A DNA stretch of 64,000 nt. Source: Iodobacter fluviatilis (GTDB lineage: Bacteria > Pseudomonadota > Gammaproteobacteria > Burkholderiales > Chitinibacteraceae). The notes under the pieces were generated by a model, which saw only the letters and a list, made by a program, of their open reading frames with translations, searched no databases and had not been told where the DNA came from. Made by a program: the position numbers and the translations under genes. Where the stretch lies: assembly GCF_900451195.1 (NCBI RefSeq), contig NZ_UGHR01000001.1, forward strand, positions 1,984,001 through 2,048,000, read 5' to 3'. Below, in pieces: positions 53,287 through 63,013 of the stretch. Every line of letters starts with the position of its first letter. The stretch's first letter is position 1.

Positions 53287-53943
53287 TCATCCATTCCTGC
53301 GCAGCCACTTTTCGCGCGCGTACCGAGCCATGGAGGAGTCGGGTTCCGCACTATCGAGGCTGCGACCGTTCACGGTAAGGCCGAATGCGGAAGCCCGCAC
53401 TGCGGTTTCAGCGGCACTTAGTCCCGTGACGCGTCGGACCACATCGTCCCAGCCCTTAAAGCGAGCCTTCGTCCGCTCCTCCAAGATTTGGTGCGCAACG
53501 TCGGCACTCAATCCCTGCAACCCCGCAAGTTGCAACTCGGTCGCGCTGTTGATCTCTACAGTCTCGATGGGCGCTGCTTCAGCTGCGGTCCATTGCCGTT
53601 CGCGCTCTGTGCGCGCCTCGGCTTCAGCTTTCGCCTCAAGGCTAATCTTGCTTTCCGAGACGCGGCGCTCAAATTCCGCCTGCCGCGCGGCCTTCGCTTC
53701 GGGTGTGTTGGCAGCTTCCCACAGTGCTTTCTGCTCGGCCAATACTTTGGCAGATTGCTTCGTAATGCAATTGTAGCGACGATCAATCTCATAACCATCT
53801 TCCATCGCCTGATTGCGCCGTTCTACCGTACGGAGCGGTTGGCCTTCGCATACAGCAAGATAGTCAGCAGAGGGCTGGGAAGGCTTGCATGCCACAGCCG
53901 CAACGGCAGCGATCAGAAGCGAAGCTCTTGGTATTATTTTCAT
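53287..53943 (-). CDS. HhH-domain lipoprotein (cassette 2, 218 aa)
   Basis: A lipoprotein signal with lipobox V-A-A-V-A-C (Cys19) is followed by a Lys/Glu/Ala-rich coiled region (residues 65-125) and a ComEA-like helix-hairpin-helix segment: V-E-I-N-S-A-T-E-L-Q-L-A-G-L-Q-G-L-S-A-D-V-A-H-Q-I-L-E-E-R. HhH domains often bind DNA, but the function of such a lipoprotein is not known. It is the largest cassette protein here. Confidence 0.82.
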   Translation of the reverse strand: MKIIPRASLLIAAVAAVACKPSQPSADYLAVCEGQPLRTVERRNQAMEDGYEIDRRYNCITKQSAKVLAEQKALWEAANTPEAKAARQAEFERRVSESKISLEAKAEAEARTERERQWTAAEAAPIETVEINSATELQLAGLQGLSADVAHQILEERTKARFKGWDDVVRRVTGLSAAETAVRASAFGLTVNGRSLDSAEPDSSMARYAREKWLRRNG

Positions 53944-53974
53944 GTCAGTCGATGTGCCATATGGTGTTGCTGCT

Positions 53975-54055
53975 GCCTAACGTGGAAGTGAGGGGGCGCC
54001 GACCGCAGGGAGGGAAGCCAGCTTACTGGCCATCCCCTCGACTGTAGGGTTAGAC
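53975..54055 (-). repeat. attC of cassette 1
   Basis: GCCTAAC ... GTTAGAC with arms GGAAGTGAGGGGGCGCCG and CCCCTCGACTGTAGG. 81 bp. Confidence 0.9.
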
Positions 54056-54487
54056 GCGCTTACGGGCGACATATTGCACCAATAAGAATGCTGATACTGC
54101 GACCTGGATAGCAAAAGAAAAGAGCGCAATGACCCCGCCGTATTTGAGATCACCCCAAAGCCGAAAGAATAGACCGAGATAGAAGAGTGATGCGAGACCA
54201 CAGACGATTTCTGCCGAATTGATCGCTATCTTTTTTACTCTTGTCACGGCAAATCGACGAAGTGCCCAGAAGCACAAAGGCCAAACAAAAAGCGTAACGA
54301 GCACAACTTCATTAATGTCTTCAAGGCGTACCTTTTCGTAAGGAACAAACACCTCGGTTGTTGTGCTTCCCTGTGCATTAGCATTTTGTGTAGGTGGCAT
54401 CTTTGCCGTGCACTGACACAAAGGCAGGAAAAAACAGGCCAAGACAACAATGGCAATGGAACGCTTGATGTTCTCGGCAGTGAGCAT
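54050..54487 (-). CDS. Membrane protein (cassette 1, 145 aa)
   Basis: The most proximal cassette gene. An N-terminal helix (residues 9-27, with C-F-F-L-P-L-C-Q-C) is followed by a polar loop and three helices (about 60-80, 88-112, 116-140). Family unknown. The stop lies in the attC core and the start is 9 nt from the proximal core site. As first cassette it should be the best expressed if the putative promoter at 54547-54574 is active. Confidence 0.8.
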   Translation of the reverse strand: MLTAENIKRSIAIVVLACFFLPLCQCTAKMPPTQNANAQGSTTTEVFVPYEKVRLEDINEVVLVTLFVWPLCFWALRRFAVTRVKKIAINSAEIVCGLASLFYLGLFFRLWGDLKYGGVIALFSFAIQVAVSAFLLVQYVARKRV

Positions 54488-54495
54488 GGGTAAGC

Positions 54496-54502
54496 GTCTA
54501 AC
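54496..54502 (-). other. Proximal recombination core site
   Basis: GTCTAAC (GTTAGAC on the minus strand) marks the start of the first cassette. It could be the core of an attI or the right core of a further, deleted attC. There is no attC-type stem to its right. Confidence 0.6.
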
Positions 54503-54546
54503 AATATGTAGACACCCTAAAACGGCAGATAAACCACCGTCTTGGG

Positions 54547-54574
54547 TGTATAAAAACGCTGCGCCTTCTTTAAA
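54547..54574 (-). promoter_or_regulatory. Candidate cassette promoter (Pc-like)
   Basis: On the minus strand TTTAAA (54569-54574) and TATACA (54547-54552) are spaced by 16 bp, 45 bp upstream of the first cassette core, reading into the array. Integron arrays are driven by such a leader promoter. No integrase gene is present between here and the next gene at 54846, and the 340-bp stretch 54503-54845 holds no other feature I can support. Confidence 0.4.
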
Positions 54575-54845
54575 TACCTTCCTAGGCGCGGCCTGAGATA
54601 TTTTATGCCGATATACTACACCCGATTAAACGGAGACTTCCACCTTGTTCGCGCTGTTGAATCAGGTTGGCAATCGATTGTGTAAATCGTGCTGCAGCCT
54701 GGTTAATCAGGTATGGCAGGGGTGGGGGTTTGCTTCTTCGGGCGGTCTGACTAATGTCATCTTTGCTATGGTGCCGTGTGCGTAAACGGTTTGATTATTC
54801 TGCTAATGGCCGGACTTGATTCGCAACACAGATAAAAGCAGTTCA

Positions 54846-56285
54846 TTACTCCTCCGGCTGGGCTTTGGGCGTGATTTCCTCCAGCCGGGTTTCAATAAAC
54901 TGGTAATAAGCGGTTTGCATCACAAGGCGGGTGGCCCGCACGATGCAGATGCCGCGAGAATCGTGCACGGTAAACATGCGCATGGCTTGGTATTGCTTGC
55001 CAGCCAGGATCAGCATGCCGCTGTGGCCACGGCGGTGGTTTGCGGTAAGGCTGAGCGCTGGTGTAAGAATGTCTGTGCCAAGGCTGGTCACAGGGGCAAT
55101 CTGTACGGCTTCTGGTGAGCGGCCAATGAGCTCGATGCCACATTCGCTGGATAAACCGTCGCCACGCAGGCTTAGCCAGCGCACCAGCCCAATTTGCCAG
55201 TGCTGGCCACCACGGCGCAGCATCAGTATTTCGCCGGCCTGTAGGGGGTGATCTGTGGATTCGCCCTGCAGCAACAGGCCTGTTGCACTGATATTGCAAA
55301 TATTCAGTCGGGCAGGCTCTGGGGCGGTTTCATCAATGTGGCCAGCAGCAAGATCCCAGCAACGGTCCCAAAGGCTGACTAATTGAATTTGTTCGCCATT
55401 TTGCCTGCGGATACGAAAGTGCTGCCGCCTTGGCTGTGCGCTCCATTCTTGCAGTAAACGGCCAATCAGCTGGATTTCATGGTGGCGGTCTTCGTGAAGA
55501 TTTAGCAGCCGTTGTAATCTGCTGCTCAGCTGCTTCAGAATGCCCTGGGTTTCGATGGTCCACCAAACTTGCTGCTCTTCATCTGCCAGGGTTTGGGCGA
55601 AGCGGGGTGCTTCATCACGATCTGTCTGATAAATAAAAGCACCTTGTTCTGTGAGCGCCTGATCCCGCTGCACCAGCTCAAGAAAGCGTGCTTCTTCTTC
55701 AATAATTTTAAACAGAATCGCCATTTTTTGGGGCTCAAGACGATTACTTGCGCTGATGCCCAGTAGCATGATTTTGCGGTAGAGCGTGCCGGGGGTGCTG
55801 CCATTTTTCAGGCTGCGTTTTGCCCAGCCCAATGCATGGATATCGGTAAAGAGCTGATGGCAGCTGCGCCAAAAGCCCGGCGGCAAAGGGGTTCTGTTGC
55901 GTGAATACAGGCAGGCCAGTTGCCATGCGCTTTCTAAAGCATGGCCAAAGGCCTCCAGTCGGGGGCGGCTGCTGGTAAAAAGGCCGGTTTCGGTACTTCT
56001 GAGTAAGGCCGTGCGGATAAATCCTTGCATCAGTTCCTGTAGCAGGTAATGGCTGAGTTGTCGGGTGTGCACATCAGAATGGCCGGGTTTTTCAAGCTGG
56101 GGCAAAAGCAGCAGGGTAGATTCAAAGCATTGCAGCAGCGCCGTGCTTAGCCGGTGTGGATCGTTTTCATGGCGAAGTGCAAACAGGGTTTCATGCTGGC
56201 GCCGGGCTGAGTGTTCCGGGGAAGGGGGTGGATAGTTTAAAGCGTCTTGATGGGCTGCAAATGGGGAAGAAGCAAGCGTTGGCAT
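54846..56285 (-). CDS. PilZ-like protein (479 aa)
   Basis: The N-terminal two-thirds is helical and of a type I have seen only as hypothetical protein in betaproteobacteria. The C-terminal third looks like a PilZ barrel: R-L-N-I-C-N-I-S-A-T-G-L-L-L and, further on, G-L-V-R-W-L-S, with a weak R-x-x-x-R. It may bind cyclic di-GMP, in a genome with HD-GYP and EAL genes nearby. It borders the proximal end of the cassette array and transcribes toward it. Confidence 0.7.
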   Translation of the reverse strand: MPTLASSPFAAHQDALNYPPPSPEHSARRQHETLFALRHENDPHRLSTALLQCFESTLLLLPQLEKPGHSDVHTRQLSHYLLQELMQGFIRTALLRSTETGLFTSSRPRLEAFGHALESAWQLACLYSRNRTPLPPGFWRSCHQLFTDIHALGWAKRSLKNGSTPGTLYRKIMLLGISASNRLEPQKMAILFKIIEEEARFLELVQRDQALTEQGAFIYQTDRDEAPRFAQTLADEEQQVWWTIETQGILKQLSSRLQRLLNLHEDRHHEIQLIGRLLQEWSAQPRRQHFRIRRQNGEQIQLVSLWDRCWDLAAGHIDETAPEPARLNICNISATGLLLQGESTDHPLQAGEILMLRRGGQHWQIGLVRWLSLRGDGLSSECGIELIGRSPEAVQIAPVTSLGTDILTPALSLTANHRRGHSGMLILAGKQYQAMRMFTVHDSRGICIVRATRLVMQTAYYQFIETRLEEITPKAQPEE

Positions 56286-56496
56286 CGTGATCGGACATGC
56301 TGGGTATAAGTTAGAACGGCATCATACCCCGTGAGCATTCTTGGCTTATATTTTTTGGGATTATTACCAATAAAATTGAAGAAAGAAATATAAAGGCAAA
56401 AGCACTATTTTGCTTTCACAAATCTGTGCTTCGTGTGCTGTTTGCTATCGGCTGGAATACAGTATGGTTTTTTTGAGAATGGGTGTTATTTAACAC

Positions 56497-56524
56497 TTGG
56501 CAAGGGCTAGTTTTCAATTATAAT
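56497..56524 (+). promoter_or_regulatory. Promoter of bfd
   Basis: TTGGCA (56497-56502) and TATAAT (56519-56524) with a 16-bp spacer, 29 bp before the bfd ATG. Confidence 0.7.
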
Positions 56525-56538
56525 GAGAACAGTTATCA
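56524..56538 (+). promoter_or_regulatory. Fur box of bfd
   Basis: TGAGAACAGTTATCA matches the 7-1-7 Fur pattern (TGATAAT-n-ATTATCA type) with few mismatches and overlaps the last base of the -10. Fur with iron would block transcription, so bfd should be expressed when iron is scarce, in line with its role. Confidence 0.65.
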
Positions 56539-56552
56539 GTCTGAGAGCTGCC

Positions 56553-56768
56553 ATGTACGTCTGCATCTGTAATAGTGTTACTGACAAAGCAATCCACAAA
56601 GCTGTGGCCGGTGGCGTACGCACATTTGCCCAATTACAAGCACAAACTGCGGTTGCCACCTGCTGTGGTAAGTGCACCAGCTGCGCCAAACAGGTGATGG
56701 CCGATGCACTCAATGCCCAGCCTGTGCCTCAGGTCATCCGCTGGGTGCCTCAGCTGGCCGCTGCTTAA
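56553..56768 (+). CDS. bfd: Bacterioferritin-associated ferredoxin
   Basis: Bfd reduces bacterioferritin to release stored iron. The start is ATG 56553, giving 71 aa; the upstream ATG at 56523 lies in the promoter. The [2Fe-2S] cysteines are C4 and C6 in V-C-I-C-N-S-V-T-D and C40/C43 region in T-C-C-G-K-C-T-S-C. Short length and G-K-C-x-x-C are diagnostic. bfr is not in the window. Confidence 0.92.
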   Translation: MYVCICNSVTDKAIHKAVAGGVRTFAQLQAQTAVATCCGKCTSCAKQVMADALNAQPVPQVIRWVPQLAAA

Positions 56769-56776
56769 AGCCGGTT

Positions 56777-58093
56777 TTAAGCCGAGCTGCTCAGGCTGAT
56801 CGTAAAGCGTGCGCCACCCAGATCAGATTGATCCACCCAAATCCTTCCTTTATGTAAAGTTACTGCTTTTTTAGCAATGGCTAACCCCAGTCCAAAGCCT
56901 CCGCTTGCCCGATCACGGCTTCTATCTAGGCGATAAAATGGCTCGAATATATGTTCGCGCTCATTGGCCGGGACGCCTGGCCCATCGTCTTCAATCCTAA
57001 TATCAACACCGCCGCTGGCATTGCTGAGTGTGGATATTCTGATTTTTTGATTGGCATATTTAGCCGCGTTACGTAATAGATTGCTCAGTGCACGCATCAG
57101 CAATTTGGGATCGCCGGATATGGTGCTGGTTTCTGAATGCAGTGAATGGCTCATTTCTTTCTCTTGCAACAGATGGCTCAATGAATTGATGACCTGATGC
57201 AGGGCCTCCGCTGTATTTACACTTTGCATGGGCAGGGCTTGTTGCTGCTCAATTTTCGCAAGGCTTAATAATTCACTGACTAAATCATTTAATTCATGTA
57301 AATCATTTTCCATTGAAGTAAAGCGCGGCTCCAGCTGTTTGTTATTGGCATCGTTTTTAAGCAGCTCAAGGCCAAATTCCAGCCGTGCAATTGGGGTGCG
57401 TAATTCATGGGAAACGGAATGCAGTAATTCACGCTGTGAATCAATCAAGCGTTGAGTCCGGTCAGCCATTAAATTCATGCATTGTGCCAAGGGGTAGACT
57501 ATGGCGCTTTTTCTGGCTTTTGCCCGACTGGATAAAAGGCCTGAGCCAAATTCATTTGCTGTTTTAGAAAGAGATTGCAATTCACGCCAGTGCAGATGTG
57601 CCCAGATGCCGCAGATAAGCAGCAGAAGTAAAAAAATAATGCTGTATTGAAAGCGTTTTATTTTAGTAATTATAGGGTCACGGTCTTCTTTGTCTGTAAC
57701 ATAAATAACTTGGTTTGAGCTACCAGAAAAGGTTGAATTATCTGTGTCTACCCGGCGGAAATAGGCCTCGCTTCTAAAATCTACAACTACTTTTCTATCC
57801 AGTAATCTTTGCAGATTACGTGGAGAAATTAAGGCTTTTGCCCGCTCAAGCGGGATCAGTTCATAACTGTGATTGGATTTTTTTTGTAGATTTTTAAAGC
57901 GGCTTAGCCAAAGCTGCCCAACACTATTGTCTAGATATTGCTCAACCAGAAAAATTTGCGCATTGGCATCTTTGATAGAAAATTGTTCTATTTGCTCTGC
58001 ATAAAACTGATTGGTCAGATAGCTGAGTACTTGCGTTAATGAAAAGGTAACGGCGGTAATTAATATAAAGATGCGTAAATAAATTCTCCACAT
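56777..58093 (-). CDS. Sensor histidine kinase, RstB-like
   Basis: A two-helix membrane sensor (residues 7-27 and about 150-170) with a periplasmic domain of about 120 aa, then HAMP, HisKA with S-V-S-H229-E-L-R-T-P-I-A-R-L-E-F-G-L, and HATPase with N-L-L-R-N-A-A-K-Y, D-D-G-P-G-V-P and G-F-G-L-G-L-A-I. The layout and L-E-F-G-L match RstB. It lies 6 nt downstream of its response regulator and both diverge from a mipA-type gene. Confidence 0.9.
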   Translation of the reverse strand: MWRIYLRIFILITAVTFSLTQVLSYLTNQFYAEQIEQFSIKDANAQIFLVEQYLDNSVGQLWLSRFKNLQKKSNHSYELIPLERAKALISPRNLQRLLDRKVVVDFRSEAYFRRVDTDNSTFSGSSNQVIYVTDKEDRDPIITKIKRFQYSIIFLLLLLICGIWAHLHWRELQSLSKTANEFGSGLLSSRAKARKSAIVYPLAQCMNLMADRTQRLIDSQRELLHSVSHELRTPIARLEFGLELLKNDANNKQLEPRFTSMENDLHELNDLVSELLSLAKIEQQQALPMQSVNTAEALHQVINSLSHLLQEKEMSHSLHSETSTISGDPKLLMRALSNLLRNAAKYANQKIRISTLSNASGGVDIRIEDDGPGVPANEREHIFEPFYRLDRSRDRASGGFGLGLAIAKKAVTLHKGRIWVDQSDLGGARFTISLSSSA

Positions 58094-58099
58094 GGTGGC

Positions 58100-58786
58100 T
58101 TACTCCCAGGCTGAAGGGCTGAATAAATAGCCTTCACCCCATACTGTTTTTATTTTCTCTGAATCATGATCATTAAATTTGCGGCGTAAGCGCGAAATAC
58201 TATTGTCGATACTTCTATCCATGCCATCAAATTCAATGCCCCGCATGGATTTTAAAATATCATCGCGTGATAAAACGCGGCCTGCGGATTCGGCCAGTAA
58301 GAGTAATAGTTTGAATTCTGAATTGCTTAAAGAAGCATTTTCATTTTTCCAGCGTACGCTGCGGTCGGTTTTGGAGATTTCCAGGTCGCCAAAGTTGAGC
58401 GGAGCATTGGAGTTGCTTTGTTTTCCTGCGCCGCGCCTTAATAGGGCCCGTAAGCGAGCAAGTAAAATACGTGGCTGGATAGGCTTATTGACATAATCAT
58501 CCGCCCCCTGCTCTAGGCCGGACACCTCATCAAACATATCTTCGCGGGCAGTTAGAATTAAAATAGGCACGCTGCTGATTTCACGAATCTGCCGGCATAC
58601 CACCATGCCATCTAAGCCAGGTAGCATTAAATCGAGCACAATAATATCGGGCAGAGTTGCCTTGTAGTGGGCAAGGGCCGTATCCCCACGCCCAATAATC
58701 TCTACCTTAAACTCATAGCTGCTGAGGTACTCCTGAATGAGCGCCGCCAGCTTAGTATCATCTTCTACCAGCATTAACCTGAACAT
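58100..58786 (-). CDS. Response regulator, RstA-like (OmpR family)
   Basis: The receiver has the acidic pair E8-D9 and phosphoacceptor D52 in I-I-V-L-D-L-M-L-P-G-L-D-G, and lysine in D-D-Y-V-N-K-P. The C-terminal winged helix has R-V-L-S-R-D-D-I and R-S-I-D-N-S-I-S-R-L-R-R-K-F. The RstA-type I-D-N-S-I-S-R-L-R is clear. RstA-box-like sites lie in its upstream spacer, so autoregulation and control of mipA are likely. Confidence 0.92.
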   Translation of the reverse strand: MFRLMLVEDDTKLAALIQEYLSSYEFKVEIIGRGDTALAHYKATLPDIIVLDLMLPGLDGMVVCRQIREISSVPILILTAREDMFDEVSGLEQGADDYVNKPIQPRILLARLRALLRRGAGKQSNSNAPLNFGDLEISKTDRSVRWKNENASLSNSEFKLLLLLAESAGRVLSRDDILKSMRGIEFDGMDRSIDNSISRLRRKFNDHDSEKIKTVWGEGYLFSPSAWE

Positions 58787-58872
58787 TGTTTACCCTTGGC
58801 TTGATATGCAATCGGTATTGTACAAGCGCTTGCCAGTGATGGCTTGGGGAAAGACACTTCATTGCAAAGATC

Positions 58873-58925
58873 TACATTTTCTATACAAACTTCTTTAGCT
58901 TTTACTTATGTACAATTTGTTGACA
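58873..58925. promoter_or_regulatory. RstA-box-like repeats between rstA and mipA
   Basis: TACATTTTCTATACA (58873-58887) and TACAATTTGTTGACA (58911-58925) resemble the RstA box TACATnTnGTTACA. The second continues into a repeat of ACAATTT. They are in the 213-bp divergent spacer. The match is by eye and is not statistically tested. Confidence 0.5.
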
Positions 58926-58999
58926 ATTTATAGACAGCTAATGGGGGAACTTTTAATCGTCGGGCTTTAATATGGCTTACTTTCATAAAGCGAGCAGGC

Positions 59000-59773
59000 A
59001 TGATGCGTCATATTATTACCTTCGTTTCTCTGTTAATGGTTGCGCCCCTCTATGCGGCAGATCAGCCTAAAGATGAATCTAAAATTACGCTTGCGGTGGG
59101 GATGGCTTATGGCCCAGAGTTTGTGGGGGCAAAGAATAATAAGATATTCCCTCTCTTATATGTGGATTATCAGGCTGCAAATGGTTTTTTTGCAGGCATG
59201 CGTGGTATTGGCTTTCAGGCAGAAAAAGGTATTTTCGATGGCAGTATTGCATTGGCTTATGGCGGCAGTCGTGGAGATGATATTGCTAATGTCTCCGATA
59301 CGAAAAGTAAATTTAAGGGTATGGGCGATATTAAAAACTCGGCGTTATTAAATTTAGAGGGGGGCGTTAATTTATGGGATGTGGCGCATTTATCGCTGGG
59401 CGCAGAATTAAAGCTTAATCACAGAGAAAATGGCAATGCTTATCATGTGACGCTGGCTGTGCCTGTGTATACCACCGAGGCAAATCAAGTCTCAATCAGT
59501 GCCTTTGCTCATTATGCCGACGCTAAATATGCTCAAACCTATTATGGCGTGACTGCAGCGCAAAGCCTAGCTTCTGATTATAAAATATATTCGCCTAAGG
59601 CCGGTTTTGATGCGGCTAGCTTAACCCTGACATGGAATCATCAATTTGATAAGAATTGGGGTATTTCTTCTTCCGTGGGGTTGAAGCGTTTGTTAAAGAA
59701 TGCTGAAAATAGCCCTTTAACAGAATCAAAAACGAATCCTTCTGCTTCTCTTGCTCTTGGCTATTCATTCTAA
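59000..59773 (+). CDS. MipA/OmpV-family outer-membrane protein
   Basis: A signal peptide (residues 1-19, A-P-L-Y-A-A) precedes a beta-barrel with G-M-A-Y-G-P-E-F-V-G-A-K-N-N-K, the MipA opening, and ends with a terminal aromatic residue (A-L-G-Y-S-F). MipA/OmpV proteins act in antimicrobial or osmotic response and cell-wall scaffold; the role here is inferred from its divergent arrangement with the two-component genes. 257 aa is standard. Confidence 0.9.
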   Translation: MMRHIITFVSLLMVAPLYAADQPKDESKITLAVGMAYGPEFVGAKNNKIFPLLYVDYQAANGFFAGMRGIGFQAEKGIFDGSIALAYGGSRGDDIANVSDTKSKFKGMGDIKNSALLNLEGGVNLWDVAHLSLGAELKLNHRENGNAYHVTLAVPVYTTEANQVSISAFAHYADAKYAQTYYGVTAAQSLASDYKIYSPKAGFDAASLTLTWNHQFDKNWGISSSVGLKRLLKNAENSPLTESKTNPSASLALGYSF

Positions 59774-59803
59774 ATACAATGGTCGTGATGCGTGAGGGTT
59801 AAA

Positions 59804-60865
59804 ATGAAACAACGAATCCTAGGTTTCGATTTGGCCCGTGCCTTGGCTATTTTTGGAATGGTGATTGTTAATTTTAAAATAGTTATGCATGCCCAAGCCA
59901 GTGAAAATGCGGCATGGCTTAATATCGTTAATGTCATTGATGGCCGGGCTTCTGCCTTGTTTGTTATTTTGGCCGGAGTAGGTTTGTCATTGCTTGCCCG
60001 GCAGTTTTCTGGTGATTTAGTGGCTTTGGCGGGTGTCCGTAAAGTGCTGTTAAAGCGTGCAGGTTTTTTATTTGTGCTTGGGCTTTTGTATATTGAAATC
60101 TGGCCTGCAGATATTTTGCATTATTATGGCATGTATATCTTGGTGGGTACTTTATGCCTAGTGCTGGCTAGCCGCTATATTATGGCTTTGATTGTTTTAC
60201 TGTTAATTATTTCTACAACATTGTTTGTTATGCTGAATTACAGCACGGCGTGGGATTGGAAAACTTTGTCGTATGCTGATTTGTGGACCATACCCGGTTT
60301 TATTCGCCATTTGCTTTTTAATGGCTTTCATCCTGTTTTGCCATGGCTGGGTTTTTTATTGTTGGGCATGGTGATCGGGCGGCAAAATTTAAGCCATGTT
60401 GCCATACGTGAACGATTGTTTTTATTGGGTTTGTTTGCGGCGGTGCTGGCCGAGTTGATTGTATTGTTTTTGCCTTATGCATTACTGATGGGCATGCCTT
60501 CAGCTTATGGCGTCTTTTTTAGTACCGTGCCCATGCCGCCTTTGCCGCTGTATTTTATCGGTGCGGCGGGAAGTGCCGTCGTAATCATTACGCTTTGCGT
60601 GGCTTTGGGTGAAAAGTTTGGGCAAAAGTCGTGGCTGATGCCCTTTGTATACACCGGCCAGCTGGGGCTGACTTTTTATCTGGCGCATGTCATTTTAGGC
60701 ATGGGGCTGCTGGAGTCTCTGGGCATGCTGGAAAATCAATCTTTAGCTTTTTCTGTATCGAGTGCGCTGCTGTTTTGTGTGCTGGCCGTGGTGTTTGCAA
60801 GTTACTGGCGTAAGTCTTTTTCGCAGGGGCCATTAGAAAACATGTTGCGACGGGTGAGTCGCTGA
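59804..60865 (+). CDS. DUF418/YeiB-like membrane protein
   Basis: The start is ATG 59804 (GAGGG upstream), giving 353 aa; an ATG at 59792 is also open. About ten membrane helices are predicted. The opening I-L-G-F-D-L-A-R-A-L-A-I-F-G-M-V-I-V-N-F and W-L-G-F-L-L-L-G-M-V-I-G-R match the YeiB/acyltransferase-like superfamily. It may transfer an acyl group across the membrane, but no substrate is known. It follows mipA by 30 nt and is probably co-transcribed. Confidence 0.87.
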   Translation: MKQRILGFDLARALAIFGMVIVNFKIVMHAQASENAAWLNIVNVIDGRASALFVILAGVGLSLLARQFSGDLVALAGVRKVLLKRAGFLFVLGLLYIEIWPADILHYYGMYILVGTLCLVLASRYIMALIVLLLIISTTLFVMLNYSTAWDWKTLSYADLWTIPGFIRHLLFNGFHPVLPWLGFLLLGMVIGRQNLSHVAIRERLFLLGLFAAVLAELIVLFLPYALLMGMPSAYGVFFSTVPMPPLPLYFIGAAGSAVVIITLCVALGEKFGQKSWLMPFVYTGQLGLTFYLAHVILGMGLLESLGMLENQSLAFSVSSALLFCVLAVVFASYWRKSFSQGPLENMLRRVSR

Positions 60866-60912
60866 ACCTTGCCTGATGTTAGTTAAATAAAGATGTGATG
60901 AGGAGGTGAGCA

Positions 60913-61338
60913 GTGCAATACATTCTTTCGGTCTTATTGGTGCTCAGTATTTCTTTGAGCTTTGCAGGGAGTGCGCGGGCGGAGAGTGTGGCAAAGGCGC
61001 ATGAGGCGGCTAAGTCGTGGCTGGGGTTGCAGGATGAAGGTGATTACGCTCGCAGCTGGGAGCAGCTTTCTGATCATTTGCACGAAACAATGAGTAAGCG
61101 TAAATGGGAGGAGGGGGCGGTATCGGTGCGTGCCCGTTTGGGTAAAGTGGTTTCGCGCCGGTTTAAATCAGCAGAATTCACCCACACTGTGCCTAGTTTG
61201 CCTGAAGGCGATTACCTTGTTTTGCAGTATGAAAGTCAGTTTGAAAATAAAATTAAAGCCATTGAAACGGTTGTGCCATTTCGGGAAAAGAATGATAGCT
61301 GGCGGGTGATGGCCTATTTTATTAAGCTGAAAGGCTGA
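60913..61338 (+). CDS. DUF4019 exported protein (141 aa)
   Basis: A signal peptide (residues 1-23) precedes a small domain with A-K-S-W-L-G-L-Q-D-E-G-D-Y-A-R-S-W-E-Q-L-S, R-A-R-L-G-K-V-V-S-R-R, L-P-E-G-D-Y-L-V-L-Q-Y and S-W-R-V-M-A-Y-F-I-K. This is the DUF4019 pattern. Function unknown. The start is GTG with GAGGAGG upstream. It may be in the mipA operon. Confidence 0.88.
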   Translation: MQYILSVLLVLSISLSFAGSARAESVAKAHEAAKSWLGLQDEGDYARSWEQLSDHLHETMSKRKWEEGAVSVRARLGKVVSRRFKSAEFTHTVPSLPEGDYLVLQYESQFENKIKAIETVVPFREKNDSWRVMAYFIKLKG

Positions 61339-61370
61339 TCTCTGGATTGAAAGTCAATTAAGCGGAAATA

Positions 61371-61398
61371 GGGCAAGCCTTTGGGCTTGCCCTTGTTG
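61371..61398. terminator. Terminator between DUF4019 gene and dapE
   Basis: GGGCAAGCC-TTTG-GGCTTGCCC followed by TTGTTG. It separates convergent genes. Confidence 0.85.
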
Positions 61399-61407
61399 CG
61401 TATTTAA

Positions 61408-62547
<1,140 letters not shown>

Positions 62548-62895
62548 TCAGTCTCTAAAAAGGGATGCGTAGACTTCGGGTTTGAAGCCGACCGTGATCG
62601 TACCATTGTTGTCGAGTACCGGGCGCTTAATGATTGAGGTTTGCATTATCATTAAAGCGATTGCGGCCTCTTTATTATCGATCGAAGCCTTGGTGGCGTC
62701 GTCTAATTTTCGCCATGTTGTGCCCTGGCGATTGAGTAGGGTTTCCCAGCCCACTTGTGTAATCCATGCTTCTAAAAGCGGAGCGCTGATGCCTGATTTT
62801 TTATAATCATGCCATTCAAAATCATGGACTTGCCCGCTGAGCCATGTTTTTGCTTTTTTTACGGTGTCGCAATTGGGAATGCCATAGAGCTTCAT
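62548..62895 (-). CDS. ArsC/Spx-family reductase, YffB type
   Basis: A thioredoxin-fold 115-aa protein with a single Cys in G-I-P-N-C-D-T-V-K-K-A-K, then F-E-W-H-D-Y-K-K-S-G-I. The C-terminal I-K-R-P-V-L and V-G-F-K-P-E are shared with YffB. Such proteins are glutathione-dependent thiol reductases; arsenate reduction is not established. It is upstream of dapE, probably co-transcribed. Confidence 0.9.
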   Translation of the reverse strand: MKLYGIPNCDTVKKAKTWLSGQVHDFEWHDYKKSGISAPLLEAWITQVGWETLLNRQGTTWRKLDDATKASIDNKEAAIALMIMQTSIIKRPVLDNNGTITVGFKPEVYASLFRD

Positions 62896-62944
62896 TGCTG
62901 TTGTCTTCCTGATGGGATGGGGGATTTTACAACAATGGGGCGGG

Positions 62945-62967
62945 GCGGGCGATGTGATATCGCCCGC
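62945..62967 (-). terminator. Hairpin between pilU and the ArsC-like gene
   Basis: GCGGGCGAT-n5-ATCGCCCGC, 9-bp stem, no clear U-run. It may end the pilU transcript. Confidence 0.55.
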
Positions 62968-63013
62968 AGGATGAAATACCGCTGAAGAGATTGTGCAGGC
63001 AGTACGGTTCAGA

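Noticed and set aside
54503..54845. Search for an integron integrase or its remnant
   Set aside because: No tyrosine-recombinase motif seen in any frame; only a candidate promoter and core site were kept.
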